Shown here piece by piece: positions 53,289-62,918 of a stretch of DNA of 64,000 nt. The translations under genes were made by a program, and so were the position numbers. The notes beneath the pieces are model-generated. The model was not told where the DNA came from. It was given only the letters and a program-made list of their open reading frames with translations, and searched no databases. Numbering within the stretch: position 1 is the first letter of the stretch; each line of letters begins with the position of its first letter. Location: positions 382,683-446,682 of the forward strand of contig NZ_CACSIP010000001.1 of assembly GCF_902705885.1 (NCBI RefSeq). The letters are read 5' to 3'. The DNA is from Mycolicibacterium austroafricanum. Lineage in GTDB: Bacteria; Actinomycetota; Actinomycetes; Mycobacteriales; Mycobacteriaceae.

Positions 53289-54467
53289 TCAGAGGCCAAT
53301 CTGCTTGGCGATGATCTCCTTCATGATTTCGGTGGTGCCGCCCCCGATACCCAGGATGCGCGAATCGCGATAGTGCCTTTCGACCTCGGTCTCGCGTAGG
53401 TAGCCCATGCCACCGTATAGTTGGACGGCCGTGTCAACGGCGAGCGCGCAGGCCTCTACGGCTTGGTTCTTGGCCATCGAGACCATCCGCACGTCGGTGT
53501 CTCCGGCGACGATGCGGTCCACAGCGGCACGGGTGTACGTACGGGCGACGTCGACGGCCGTCGCGATATCGACGATCTTGTGCCGCACCACCTGTCGGGT
53601 GGATAGCGGTCGACCGAAGGTTTCGCGCTTCTTCACCCAATCCAGCGTCAGGTCGAGGCAGCGCTGGGCCGTGGCGTAGCACTGGACGGCGATGAAAGCA
53701 CGTTCGACCTGGAACTGTTGCATGATCTGCAGGAATCCGCTGCCTTCGGGGCCAACCAGATTGACCACCGGCACGCGCACGTCGGTGAATCCGAGTTCGG
53801 CGGTATCGGAGCACAGCCAGCCCATCTTCTTCAGTGCCCGCGAGACCAAGAAACCCGTGGCGCCACGCTCCACCACGAGCAGAGAAATCCCCGACGGGCC
53901 CGGGCCGCCGGTACGCACGGCGGTGGTCACGAAATCGGCGCGGACACCCGAGGTGATGAACAGCTTCGCACCGTTGACCACGTAGTGGTCGCCGTCGCGC
54001 CGTGCGGTAGTGCGGATGCCGGCGACGTCAGAACCGGTGTCGGGTTCGGTGATGCCAAGGCTGCCGATCTTCTCCCCGGCCAGGGTCGGCGCCACGAAGC
54101 TGCGGATCTGCTCGGGATCGCCCTGCGCGGCCATATGGGGCACTGCGATGTGATGCGTAAGTAGGCTGGCCAGTAAGCCCGACGAGCCGCCGGCCTCCAT
54201 CACGGCCTCGGTGAGCAGCACCAGGTCGCGCAGGTCACCGCCGGAGCCACCGATCTCTTCGGCGAACCCGATGCCCAGCAACCCCGCTGCGGCTGCGCGG
54301 CGGTGGAGTTCTCTAGGGAGCTCTCCGGCGTCCTCCCAGTCTTGCAGGTGAGGAACGATCTCCTTCTGGGTGAACGACATCGCGAGGTTGCGCAACGAGA
54401 TGCGCTCGGGCGTCATCCACGGGTCGGCTGCGGCCGCCTCCGCTTCCCGCTGATCCGGCTGTTTCAT
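53289..54467 (-). CDS. Acyl-CoA dehydrogenase
   Basis: A 392-residue acyl-CoA dehydrogenase: GSLGITEPDTGSDVAGIRTTA, VNGAKLFITSG, and the tail VQLYGGMGYLRETEVERHYRDSRILGIGGGTTEIMKEIIAKQIGL. The helix Arg/Glu pattern is intact. ATG 54467 is chosen because it starts the conserved MKQPDQREAEAAAADPWM and follows an appropriate site; upstream sequence belongs to the divergent promoter. It is divergent from the carboxylase genes. Confidence 0.93.
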   Translation of the reverse strand: MKQPDQREAEAAAADPWMTPERISLRNLAMSFTQKEIVPHLQDWEDAGELPRELHRRAAAAGLLGIGFAEEIGGSGGDLRDLVLLTEAVMEAGGSSGLLASLLTHHIAVPHMAAQGDPEQIRSFVAPTLAGEKIGSLGITEPDTGSDVAGIRTTARRDGDHYVVNGAKLFITSGVRADFVTTAVRTGGPGPSGISLLVVERGATGFLVSRALKKMGWLCSDTAELGFTDVRVPVVNLVGPEGSGFLQIMQQFQVERAFIAVQCYATAQRCLDLTLDWVKKRETFGRPLSTRQVVRHKIVDIATAVDVARTYTRAAVDRIVAGDTDVRMVSMAKNQAVEACALAVDTAVQLYGGMGYLRETEVERHYRDSRILGIGGGTTEIMKEIIAKQIGL

Positions 54468-54533
54468 GTGAGTTGCTCCTGCTGTGATCACTCGGGGACG
54501 GCACGATTGCCACGTCGACCCCATTGTCGTCGA

Positions 54534-54553
54534 ATGTTAATGACCGATAACGT
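54534..54553. promoter_or_regulatory. Inverted repeat upstream of the carboxylase operon
   Basis: ATGTTA-N8-TAACGT (arms match in five of six pairs), located 24 bases before the carboxylase start in the divergent promoter region. The same arms with the same spacing recur at 61196-61215. Confidence 0.5.
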
Positions 54554-54576
54554 AGCGTGTCAGGAGATCGACGTTG

Positions 54577-56196
54577 ATGTCACCTGGAGGAAAGTTGATT
54601 GACGTCCTGCCCGACCGGGTCGACACCCGCGCGCCGGTATACCTCGAGAATCGCGAGGGACTCATCGCGCAGCTCCATGCGCTCGCCGAACAGCTGGCGC
54701 TGGCCAACGGTGGCGGCGGCGAGAAGTACGTCGCCCGGCACCGTAGCCGCGGCAAGATGCTGGCTCGGGAGCGCGTCGAGCTGCTCATCGACCCCGACAC
54801 GGCCTTCCTGGAACTCTGTCCGTTCGCGGCGTGGGGCACGAAGTTTCCGGTGGGCGGCAGCGTTGTGGTCGGCATCGGCATCGTCGAAGGCGTCGAGTCG
54901 ATGATCATCGCGCACGACCCGACCGTGCGCGGCGGAGCCTCGAACCCCTACACCTTCCGAAAAGTGTTCCGGGGCATGGCAGTCGCCCGCGAGAACCGGC
55001 TGCCCATCATCAACGTCGTCGAGTCGGGCGGGGCGGACCTGCCCACGCAGGCCGAGATCTTCGTGCCCGGGGGCCAGCTATTCAACGACCTCACCCAGCA
55101 CAGCGCGCAGGGCCTGCCGACACTGGCGCTGGTATTCGGTAACTCGACGGCAGGCGGCGCGTACATCCCCGGCATGTGTGATTACGTGGTGATGGTCCGC
55201 AACCGGTCCAAGGTCTTCCTCGGTGGTCCGCCGCTGGTGAAGATGGCGACCGGCGAAGTGTCCGACGACGAGTCGCTCGGCGGCGCCGACATGCACGCCC
55301 GCACCTCCGGGCTGGCCGACTACATGGCCGAGGACGAGCAGGACGCCATCCGGATCGGGCGGCGCATCATGGCCAGACTGAACTGGCGCAAGCTCGGGCC
55401 CGGCCCGACACAGCCACCGACCCCCCCGCTGCGAGACCCCGACCAACTCCTCGGGATCGCTTCGGTGGACCCGAAGGTTCCCTTCGACCCACGTGATGTC
55501 ATCGCCCGAATCGTGGACGGGTCCGCCTTCGACGAGTTCAAGCCGCTATACGGCACCTCGCTGGTCACCGGTTGGGCCTCGATCCACGGATACCCGGTAG
55601 GGATCCTTGCCAACGCGCGCGGAATCCTGTTCAGCGAGGAGGCGGAGAAGGCCGCCCAGTTTATTCAGCTGGCGAACCAGATCGACACGCCACTGGTGTT
55701 TCTGCAGAACACCACCGGCTACATGGTCGGCGCGGAGTACGAGCAGGGTGGCATCATCAAGGACGGCGCGAAGATGATCAACGCCGTCTCCAACAGCGCT
55801 GTCCCACACCTGACGATCGTGATGGGCGCGTCCTACGGTGCGGGCAATTACGGGATGTGCGGGCGGTCCTACTTTCCCCGCTTCCTGTTCACCTGGCCCA
55901 ACTCGCGTTCGGCCGTCATGGGCCCGGCCCAGCTCGCGGGCGTGCTGTCGATCGTGGCCCGCGAGTCGGCCGCCGACCGGGGGCTCCCGTTCGACGAGGA
56001 GGCCGACGCCCAGATGCGCGCTGCCGTCGAGGGCCAGATCGAGCGTGAGTCGTTGGCGCTGGCCAACAGCGGCAGGCTCTACGACGACGGGATCATCGAC
56101 CCGCGCGACACCCGTACCGTTCTCGGGTTCTGCCTTTCCGTGGTCCACAACAGCGAGATCCGTGGCCAGCGTGGCTACGGCGTGTTCCGGATGTGA
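54577..56196 (+). CDS. Acyl-CoA carboxylase, carboxyltransferase (beta) subunit
   Basis: A 539-residue biotin-dependent carboxyltransferase. N-terminal domain with RHRSRGKMLARERVELLIDPDTAFLEL, GIGIVEGVESMIIAHDPTVRGGASNPYTFRKV, and the oxyanion-glycine sites VESGGADL and FGNSTAGGAYIPGMCDYVVMV. The C-terminal domain has LVFLQNTTGYMVGAEYEQGGIIKDGAKMINAVSNSAVPHLTIVMGASYGAGNYGMCGRSY. It resembles methylcrotonyl-/geranyl-CoA carboxylase beta subunits. ATG 54577 is used; a TTG at 54595 directly after GGAGG is an equally plausible start. The stop overlaps the next gene. Confidence 0.93.
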   Translation: MSPGGKLIDVLPDRVDTRAPVYLENREGLIAQLHALAEQLALANGGGGEKYVARHRSRGKMLARERVELLIDPDTAFLELCPFAAWGTKFPVGGSVVVGIGIVEGVESMIIAHDPTVRGGASNPYTFRKVFRGMAVARENRLPIINVVESGGADLPTQAEIFVPGGQLFNDLTQHSAQGLPTLALVFGNSTAGGAYIPGMCDYVVMVRNRSKVFLGGPPLVKMATGEVSDDESLGGADMHARTSGLADYMAEDEQDAIRIGRRIMARLNWRKLGPGPTQPPTPPLRDPDQLLGIASVDPKVPFDPRDVIARIVDGSAFDEFKPLYGTSLVTGWASIHGYPVGILANARGILFSEEAEKAAQFIQLANQIDTPLVFLQNTTGYMVGAEYEQGGIIKDGAKMINAVSNSAVPHLTIVMGASYGAGNYGMCGRSYFPRFLFTWPNSRSAVMGPAQLAGVLSIVARESAADRGLPFDEEADAQMRAAVEGQIERESLALANSGRLYDDGIIDPRDTRTVLGFCLSVVHNSEIRGQRGYGVFRM

Positions 56197-58217
56197 TGGC
56201 GATGCCCGTGATCAAGAAGCTGCTGGTGGCCAACCGGGGAGAGATCGCCCGACGCGTGTTTCGCACCTGTCGCGAACTCGGCATCGCGACCGTCGCCGTG
56301 TACTCCGACGCCGACGCCGACGCCTGGCACGTGGACGATGCCGACGAGGCCGTCCGGCTACCGGGTTCCTCGCCGGCGGAGACCTACCTCGACGGTGACC
56401 GGGTGATCGCCGCCGCCCTCCTCACCGGCGCCGACGCCGTGCATCCCGGCTACGGCTTCATGTCGGAGAACGCCGGCTTCGCGCGGGCCTGCGCCGACGC
56501 CGGGCTCGTGTTCGTCGGCCCGCCGCCGGATGCCATCGACGCGATGGGTTCCAAGCTGACGGCCAAGGCGATGATGGCCGATGCGGGCGTGCCGGTTCTC
56601 CCGGGCGGCGACGCGACCGGCCTGGACCCCGACAAGCTGCGCAAGCTCGGCGCCGAGATCGGCTACCCGCTGCTGGTCAAGGCGAGCGCGGGTGGCGGCG
56701 GGCGCGGCATGCGGGTTGTCGAGTCGGCCGACGACCTCGACGGAGCCGTGGCCTCGGCCTCGCGCGAGGCGATGTCGGCGTTCTCGGACGGCACGGTGTT
56801 CCTCGAGCGGTACGTGCAGCGTCCCCGCCACGTTGAGATCCAGCTGTTGGCCGACATGCACGGCACGGTTGTCTCGCTGTTCGAGCGGGAGTGCTCGGTG
56901 CAGCGCCGCCACCAAAAGGTCATCGAGGAGGCGCCCTCGCCCGTCGTCGACGACGACCTGCGCGCCCGGATGGGCGCGGCGGCGGTCGCGGCGGCACAGG
57001 CCGTGGGTTACGTCGGGGCCGGAACGGTCGAGTTCGTCCTCGACGCGAACGGCGGCGATGACGACGGGACGTTCGCCTTCCTGGAGATGAACACCCGGCT
57101 GCAGGTCGAGCACCCGGTCACCGAACTCGTCACCGGGCTCGACCTCGTGCGCCTGCAGTTGCTGGTGGCGATGGGTCGGCCACTGCCTGCCGAGGTGAGC
57201 AAGCCGCGGATCACCGGCCACGCGGTCGAGGCCCGGCTCTACGCCGAGGACCCCACGAAGGGCTACCTGCCGCAGACCGGAACGCTGCGCACGATGCAGA
57301 TCCCCGACCACGTCGGGGTCCGGGTGGACTCCGGCGTGCGCGACGGCTCGGTGGTCAGCCACCACTATGACGCCATGCTGGCCAAGGTGATCGCCTGGGC
57401 GCCCACCCGCGCCGAGGCGCTCGGCGCGCTGTCCGCCGCGCTCGCCGGCGCCCGGATCCACGGACTCACCACCAACCGGGATCTGCTGGTTCGCGTTCTG
57501 CGCCACGACGAGTTCGCCGGACGCGGCACCGACACCGGGTTCCTCGACCGCCACGACGTGGCCGACCTCGGCGCAGCCCTCATCGACCGCGACGGGGAGG
57601 GCTTGCACGCCATCGCGGCCACACTCGCCCAGGTCGCGGGACGCCGCGCGGCGGCCCCCGTCCAGCCGACGCTGCCTGCCGGGTGGCGCAACAACCCGTC
57701 CCAACTGCAGTCCACCGGATGGCTGACCGCCGACGGCCGCGAGCGTCGGGTGGGCTATGCGCTGCTCCGCGACGGCGTCGAGGTCGAAGTCGACGGCAAA
57801 CCGGTCGAGGACGTCAGGGTGCTCGTGCAGCGGCCGGACCGGGTGGTCCTGGAGACCGGCGGGGTACGGCGCGGCTACGACGTCGTCCTCGACGGCGACA
57901 TCGCCTACGTTGACAGCCCTGCCGGGTCCACTGCGTTCACCCAGGTACCGCGGTTCCTGGACCCCAGCACGCTCAAGCCGGCGGGCTCGCTGACGGCGCC
58001 TATGCCGGGTTCGGTGATCCGGCTGCCCGTCGCCGCGGGCGACGTCGTGACGGCCGGGCAGGCCTTGGTCGTGGTGGAGGCGATGAAGATGGAACACACC
58101 ATCGCCAGCCCGATCGACGGGATCGTCGCCGAACTCTCGGTCGAGGTGGGTCAGCAGGTGTCCACCGGCGATGCCCTCGCGGTGGTCGGAGCGGCCGACA
58201 GTGCAGACGAGGATTGA
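56196..58217 (+). CDS. Acyl-CoA carboxylase, biotin carboxylase/biotin carrier (alpha) subunit
   Basis: A 673-residue protein: biotin carboxylase domain (VIKKLLVANRGEIARRVFRTCRELGI, ATP-grasp loop KASAGGGGRGMRVV, EMNTRLQVEHPVTE), a divergent middle BT-like region, and a C-terminal biotinyl domain with VVVEAMKMEHTI (Lys of EAMKMEH). It carboxylates its biotin and passes CO2 to the beta subunit. The start is one of GTG 56193, ATG 56196 or ATG 56202; ATG 56196 overlaps the preceding TGA (TGATG). Confidence 0.95.
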   Translation: MAMPVIKKLLVANRGEIARRVFRTCRELGIATVAVYSDADADAWHVDDADEAVRLPGSSPAETYLDGDRVIAAALLTGADAVHPGYGFMSENAGFARACADAGLVFVGPPPDAIDAMGSKLTAKAMMADAGVPVLPGGDATGLDPDKLRKLGAEIGYPLLVKASAGGGGRGMRVVESADDLDGAVASASREAMSAFSDGTVFLERYVQRPRHVEIQLLADMHGTVVSLFERECSVQRRHQKVIEEAPSPVVDDDLRARMGAAAVAAAQAVGYVGAGTVEFVLDANGGDDDGTFAFLEMNTRLQVEHPVTELVTGLDLVRLQLLVAMGRPLPAEVSKPRITGHAVEARLYAEDPTKGYLPQTGTLRTMQIPDHVGVRVDSGVRDGSVVSHHYDAMLAKVIAWAPTRAEALGALSAALAGARIHGLTTNRDLLVRVLRHDEFAGRGTDTGFLDRHDVADLGAALIDRDGEGLHAIAATLAQVAGRRAAAPVQPTLPAGWRNNPSQLQSTGWLTADGRERRVGYALLRDGVEVEVDGKPVEDVRVLVQRPDRVVLETGGVRRGYDVVLDGDIAYVDSPAGSTAFTQVPRFLDPSTLKPAGSLTAPMPGSVIRLPVAAGDVVTAGQALVVVEAMKMEHTIASPIDGIVAELSVEVGQQVSTGDALAVVGAADSADED

Positions 58218-58275
58218 GCACCATCAGACCCGTCACCGGCCCCGGTGGCGGGTGACTTCGAAGTAGGAGAGCGGT

Positions 58276-59430
58276 ATGGAACTGCACGAGACCGAGGAAC
58301 GGCGAGCGCTGCGCAAGGCCGTGTCCGAGATCGCCAAGGACTTCGGGCACGACTACTACGTGGCCAAGTCGCTCGGCGGGGAGAAGAGTTCGGAACTCTG
58401 GCAGGCCGTGGGCAAGCAGGGGTTCCTCGGGGTCAACATCGCCGAGCAGTACGGCGGCGGTGGCGGCGGCATCTACGACATGCAGATCGTCGGTGAGGAA
58501 CTGGCCGCGGCCGGCTGCCCGCTGCTGATGACGGTGGTCTCCCCCACCATCTGCGGCACGATCATCGAGGCTTTCGGCAGCGACGAGCTAAAGGCGCGCT
58601 GGCTGCCGGGCATCGCCAGCGGCGAGATCATCATGGCGTTCGCGATCACCGAGCCGGATGCGGGCTCGAACTCTCACAACATCTCCACCCACGCCAAGCG
58701 CGTCGGTGGGGATTGGGTGCTCAACGGCACCAAGTACTACATTTCCGGCGTCGACGAGGCGGAGGCCATCCTGGTCGTCACCCGCACCGCGACCGACGAC
58801 CGCGGCCGCGGACGGCTGAGCCTGCTGGTGGTCCCGACCGACGCGCCCGGGTTGACCAAGACCCTCATCCCGGTGCAGGCGGTGACACCGGAGAAGCAGT
58901 TCACGCTGTTCTTCGACGACGTGCGGGTGCCGGCCGAGAACCTGATCGGCGCGGAAAACGACGGTCTGCGTCAGGTGTTCATGGGCCTCAACCCCGAACG
59001 CATCATGGGCGCCGCCCTGGGCAACGGCATCGGCCGCTACGCGCTGGACAAGGCGTCGGCCTACGCGCGCGAGCGCAAGGTCTGGGACGTGCCGATCGGA
59101 GCCCACCAGGGCCTGTCCCACCCGCTTGCGCACGCCAAGATCCAGCTGGAGCTGGCCCGGCTGATGACCCAGCGGGCGGCCTCACTGCACGACGCCGGCG
59201 ACCCCGGTTCCGCGGAGGCGTCGAACATGGCCAAATACGCTGCGGCGGAGGCCGGCATCCTGGCCCTCGACCAGGCGATCCAGACCCACGGCGGCAACGG
59301 GTTGGCCACCGAGTACGGGCTGGCCACTCTCTGGGGCCCGGTGCGGCTGATGCGCACCGCGCCGATCAGCCGAGAGATGATCCTCAACTATGTGGCTCAG
59401 CACAGCCTGAACCTGCCCCGCTCATACTGA
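58276..59430 (+). CDS. Acyl-CoA dehydrogenase
   Basis: A 384-residue flavoenzyme: AFAITEPDAGSNSHNISTHAKRV, VNGTKYYISGV and C-terminal QTHGGNGLATEYGLATLWGPVRLMRTAPISREMILNYVAQHSLNLPRSY. ATG 58276 follows AGGAGAG. In a carboxylase operon it would make the alpha,beta-unsaturated CoA that the carboxylase uses (as citronellyl-CoA or isovaleryl-CoA dehydrogenases do; inference). Confidence 0.93.
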   Translation: MELHETEERRALRKAVSEIAKDFGHDYYVAKSLGGEKSSELWQAVGKQGFLGVNIAEQYGGGGGGIYDMQIVGEELAAAGCPLLMTVVSPTICGTIIEAFGSDELKARWLPGIASGEIIMAFAITEPDAGSNSHNISTHAKRVGGDWVLNGTKYYISGVDEAEAILVVTRTATDDRGRGRLSLLVVPTDAPGLTKTLIPVQAVTPEKQFTLFFDDVRVPAENLIGAENDGLRQVFMGLNPERIMGAALGNGIGRYALDKASAYARERKVWDVPIGAHQGLSHPLAHAKIQLELARLMTQRAASLHDAGDPGSAEASNMAKYAAAEAGILALDQAIQTHGGNGLATEYGLATLWGPVRLMRTAPISREMILNYVAQHSLNLPRSY

Positions 59431-59556
59431 GCATCCTTCATCCGTTCGTGTCCGCTTCGGTCTACAAGACGGACGGTGGTGATCGGTCGCCCGCCGGGGC
59501 CGGGTCCTGCCTTACCGAGCATTTGTCAACCAAAACTGCCGAGGAGGCAAATCAAC

Positions 59557-61113
59557 ATGGATCGCGGTATCGGTCAGTGGGTCACCAAACGGGCCTTCCT
59601 CAACGGGCAGCGCACGGCGTTCGTCTGCGGTGACACCAGCTTCACGTACTCCGACTTCGATCGGCGCACCAACCAGGTCGCTTCGAACCTGTTGCGTCTC
59701 GGCGTCCGCAAGGGGGACCGGGTGGCCATACTGCTGGTGAACTCGGTCGAGTTCATGGAGGTCCTCCTCGGCTGCGCGAAGATCGGCGCCATCACCATCC
59801 CGATCAACGTCCGACTCGCAGGCCCGGAGATCGGCTACATCCTCGCCGACTCCGGCGCCGACGTGTTCGTGTTCCACGAGCCGCTCGCGGCGGCGGCGGT
59901 CAGCGCGCTGGCCGAGCCGGGGGTCCGGGTCCGCCACACGGTCCGGGCCGGGGGCGCCCCGGCCGACGGCGAGATCGCCTACCCAGACCTGCTCTCCGGC
60001 GGCGCCCCCGAGCCTCTCGACAGCGACGTCGAGGGCCGCGACGCCGCGTTCATCATGTACACCTCGGGCACCACCGGCCGCCCGAAGGGCGCCATCCTCA
60101 CCCACGACAACCTACTGTGGAACGCCATCAACGTGCTGGGCGCCGAACAAGGCCTGACCGGCAGCGACGTGACTGTTGCAGTCGCCCCCATGTTCCACAT
60201 CGGCGGGCTCGGGGTACATACGCTGCCATTGCTCTACGTCGGCGGGACCAGCGTGATCCTCCCGTCGTTCAACCCGGTGAGCACGCTCAAGGCGATGGCC
60301 GAAAGCCGCGCCACCGTCCAGTTCATGGTGCCGGCGATGTGGTCGGCGCTGACCCAGGTGCCCGACTTCGACTCCTACGATCTCTCCGCGTTGCGTCTGG
60401 CCATGGGCGGCGGCGCACCGATGCCGCTGACTGTCATCGACTTCATGCAGCAACGTGGCGTCCCCTTCACCGAGGGATTTGGGATGACCGAGACTGCACC
60501 CATGGTCTCGGTCTTGGACGCCGCCAACATCACGACGCGGGCCGGATCAATCGGCCGGGTCGCCATGCACGTCGATGCCCGCATCGTGGACGCCGACGAC
60601 CGGGACGTCCCGGCCGACACCGTCGGCGAACTCCTGGTGCGCGGACCCAACGTGTTCGTCGGGTACTGGATGAAGCCGGCGACCACCGCCGAGGCCTTCC
60701 GGGGCGGCTGGTTCCACACCGGCGACCTCGGCCGGATCGACGCCGACGGCTACATCACGCTCGTCGACCGCAAGAAGGACATGATCATCTCGGGCGGGGA
60801 AAATGTCTACCCCATCGAGGTCGAGCAGGTGCTGTTCCGTCACCCCGGTGTGCTCGACGCCGCGGTGGTCGGCGGTCCGGACGACAAGTGGGGTGAGCGC
60901 GTCGTCGCGGTGGTGGTGGCCGACCCAGCCGCCGAGCAGGAACCCAGCGCCGACGAACTGATCGCCTGGTGCCGCGAACGGCTGGCGCATTTCAAGTGCC
61001 CCCGCGAAGTGCACCTCCTTCCCGAGCTGCCCCGCAACGCCACCGGCAAGCTCCTCAAGACCGAGCTGCGCAAGCGATTCACCGGCGTCGAGGGCGGCGT
61101 CGTCCAGCGCTGA
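59557..61113 (+). CDS. Acyl-CoA synthetase (FadD13-like)
   Basis: A 518-residue AMP-dependent CoA ligase. P-loop YTSGTTGRPKGAILTH, GFGMTETAPMVS, hinge GDLGRIDADGYITLVDRKKDMIISGGENVYPIEVE, catalytic Lys in NATGKLLKTELRK. ATG 59557 follows GAGGAGG; the frame upstream to 59476 lacks family likeness. It would activate the acid substrate of the carboxylase pathway, and in the mymA operon a FadD13 is likewise present. Confidence 0.93.
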   Translation: MDRGIGQWVTKRAFLNGQRTAFVCGDTSFTYSDFDRRTNQVASNLLRLGVRKGDRVAILLVNSVEFMEVLLGCAKIGAITIPINVRLAGPEIGYILADSGADVFVFHEPLAAAAVSALAEPGVRVRHTVRAGGAPADGEIAYPDLLSGGAPEPLDSDVEGRDAAFIMYTSGTTGRPKGAILTHDNLLWNAINVLGAEQGLTGSDVTVAVAPMFHIGGLGVHTLPLLYVGGTSVILPSFNPVSTLKAMAESRATVQFMVPAMWSALTQVPDFDSYDLSALRLAMGGGAPMPLTVIDFMQQRGVPFTEGFGMTETAPMVSVLDAANITTRAGSIGRVAMHVDARIVDADDRDVPADTVGELLVRGPNVFVGYWMKPATTAEAFRGGWFHTGDLGRIDADGYITLVDRKKDMIISGGENVYPIEVEQVLFRHPGVLDAAVVGGPDDKWGERVVAVVVADPAAEQEPSADELIAWCRERLAHFKCPREVHLLPELPRNATGKLLKTELRKRFTGVEGGVVQR

Positions 61114-61195
61114 GGCACGACACCGGAGGCGGAGCGCGGGTTTGGGAAGTGTTGTCACGACGAGTAGCCACGGTCGCCGCTGCAAATAGCTGAAG

Positions 61196-61215
61196 ATGTT
61201 AATCGTCGCTAACGT
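61196..61215. promoter_or_regulatory. Second copy of the ATGTTA-N8-TAACGT dyad
   Basis: ATGTTA-N8-TAACGT between the synthetase stop (61113) and the insertion element, same arms and spacing as the site before the carboxylase gene at 54534. It may belong to a promoter whose gene has been cut off by the element. Confidence 0.5.
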
Positions 61216-61218
61216 CTA

Positions 61219-61239
61219 GCGCGTGGCAAGACCACGCGC
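61219..61239. terminator. Hairpin after the carboxylase operon
   Basis: GCGCGTGG-CAAGA-CCACGCGC, a perfect 8-bp stem with a five-base loop, 105 bases after the synthetase stop. There is no U-tract; probably a terminator-like structure. Confidence 0.45.
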
Positions 61240-61261
61240 GCCACTTGTCGGATGTTCTTAT

Positions 61262-62913
61262 CCTCGATCCACCGATGAATTGGCTGGTCGTGGGGTGTCG
61301 GAATGAGGAAAGTGCCCTCTGAGCTGCGATGATGAGTGTTCTCTACGCACTTATCGGCACAACTCGGAAAGGCACTTCCGGTGCAAGTGTCCCATAGGTT
61401 CGCCGCATCGTCGGCGGTCTTCGATGATGAGCGTCTGGTGTCGTGCGCAGGCCTGGTACCGGTGATGGCCCTTGCCGAGCAGACCGGACTGTCATCGTCA
61501 TTGGCCGACAAAGTTCGGTTCAGCTGCGAGCGGGTCAAGTCCGGTGCGGCCAATCCGTCGCCGAAGCTGACCACGCTGATCGCCGGGATGTGCACCGGCG
61601 CGGACAGCATCGACGACCTCGACGTAGTTCGTAGCGGCGGGATGAAGACCCTGTTCGGCGAGGTGTACGCCCCGTCGACCATCGGAACCTTGTTGCGGGA
61701 GTTCACCTTCGGCCATGCCCGGCAACTGGAGTCGGTGCTCAGTGAGCACGTGGGCGCTCTGTGCGAGCGTGTCGATCTGTTGCCCGGCGCCGACGGGCGG
61801 GTGTTCATCGACATCGACTCACTGCTGCGCCCGGTCTACGGCCAGGCCAAACAAGGTGCGAGCTACGGCCACACCAAAATCGCCGGCAAGCAGATCCTGC
61901 GCAAGGGTCTTTCCCCGTTGGTGACCACCATCAGCACCGAACACTGCGCTCCGGTGATCACCGGAGCACGACTGCGGGCGGGCAAGACCAACTCGGGCAA
62001 AGGCGCGGCCCGCATGATCGCCCAAGCCGTCGCCACCGCCCGCGGCGCCGGTGTCACCGGGCGCATCCTGGTGCGCGGCGACTCGGCCTACGGCAACAGC
62101 AGCGTGGTCACCGCCTGCCGCCGCGCCGGTGCCCGGTTCTCGCTGGTGCTGACCAAGACCGCCGCAGTCGTCGCGGCCATCGCCGACATCAATGACACCG
62201 CGTGGATCCCGGTGTGCTATCCCGCCGCGATCCCGACACCGGTGCCTGGATCTCCGATGCCGAAGTCGCCGAAACCACCTGCACCGCTTTCAGTTCCACG
62301 AAGACTCCGATCACGGCACGGTTGATCGTGCGCCGGGTCAAAGACGCCCGATACCCCGACGCCCTGTTCCCGGTCTGGCGATATCACCCGTTCTTCACCG
62401 ACACCGACGAACCCGTCGACGTCGCTGACATCACTCACCGCCGCCACGCGATCATCGAAACCGTGTTCGCCGACCTCATCGACGGACCCCTGGCCCACAT
62501 GCCCTCGGGACGTTTCGGGGCGAACTCTGCCTGGATACTGTGCGCGGCCATCGCCCACAACCTGCAGCGCGCCGCCGGCATCCTGGCCGGCGGTGCACAC
62601 GCGGTGGCTCGCGGCGCCACCCTGCGCCGACGCCTCATCACCATCCCGGCCCGACTGGCCCGCCCCCAACGCCGACCCATCCTGCACCTACCAGCCCACT
62701 GGCCGTGGGCGACGCACTGGCTCCGATTGTGGCGCAACACCATCGGCCACAGCCCGCCAGCAACCGCCCCCACCTGACCAATCCGCCGAAAGGCCACGAC
62801 CGGAGCACACAGGAAAAAGCTGGACAGACCAGCCGATACCCCCTGCTCACAGCCAGCAAGCGACCACCAAACCATTCCAGCCTCAGCCACGACAGCTCAT
62901 CGGTGGATCAAGG
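61262..62913 (+). mobile_element. IS1380-family insertion sequence
   Basis: A 1652-bp element. The left end CCTCGATCCACCGATGA (61262-61278) and the right end (62897-62913, reverse complement CCTTGATCCACCGATGA) are 17-bp terminal inverted repeats with one mismatch. CTTAT flanks it at both sides (61257-61261 and 62914-62918), a 5-bp target duplication, so insertion is recent. It contains one transposase gene, frameshifted. The family is assigned from the transposase and length; IS1380 members usually make 4-bp duplications, which also fits (TTAT). Confidence 0.85.
61381..62777 (+). pseudogene. IS1380-family transposase, frameshifted
   Basis: DDE-type transposase. The first part from GTG 61381 reads VQVSHRFAASSAVFDDERLVSCAGLVPVMALAEQTGL and contains FIDIDSLLRPVYGQAKQGASYGHTK and RILVRGDSAYGNSSVVTACRRAGARFSLV. 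The frame is lost near 62225: one frame runs on as CYPAAIPTPVPG to a stop at 62325, whereas the true continuation (DPDTGAWISDAEVAET ... HRRHAIIETVFADLIDGPLAHMPSGRFGANSAWILCAAIAHNL) is in the next frame to 62777. A single base loss explains it. Full-length protein would be ~465 residues. Confidence 0.82.
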
Positions 62914-62918
62914 CTTAT

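Noticed and set aside
56358..58097. 579-codon minus-strand frame over the biotin carboxylase gene
   Set aside because: Asp/Val/Gly/Arg-rich shadow of a strongly conserved gene.
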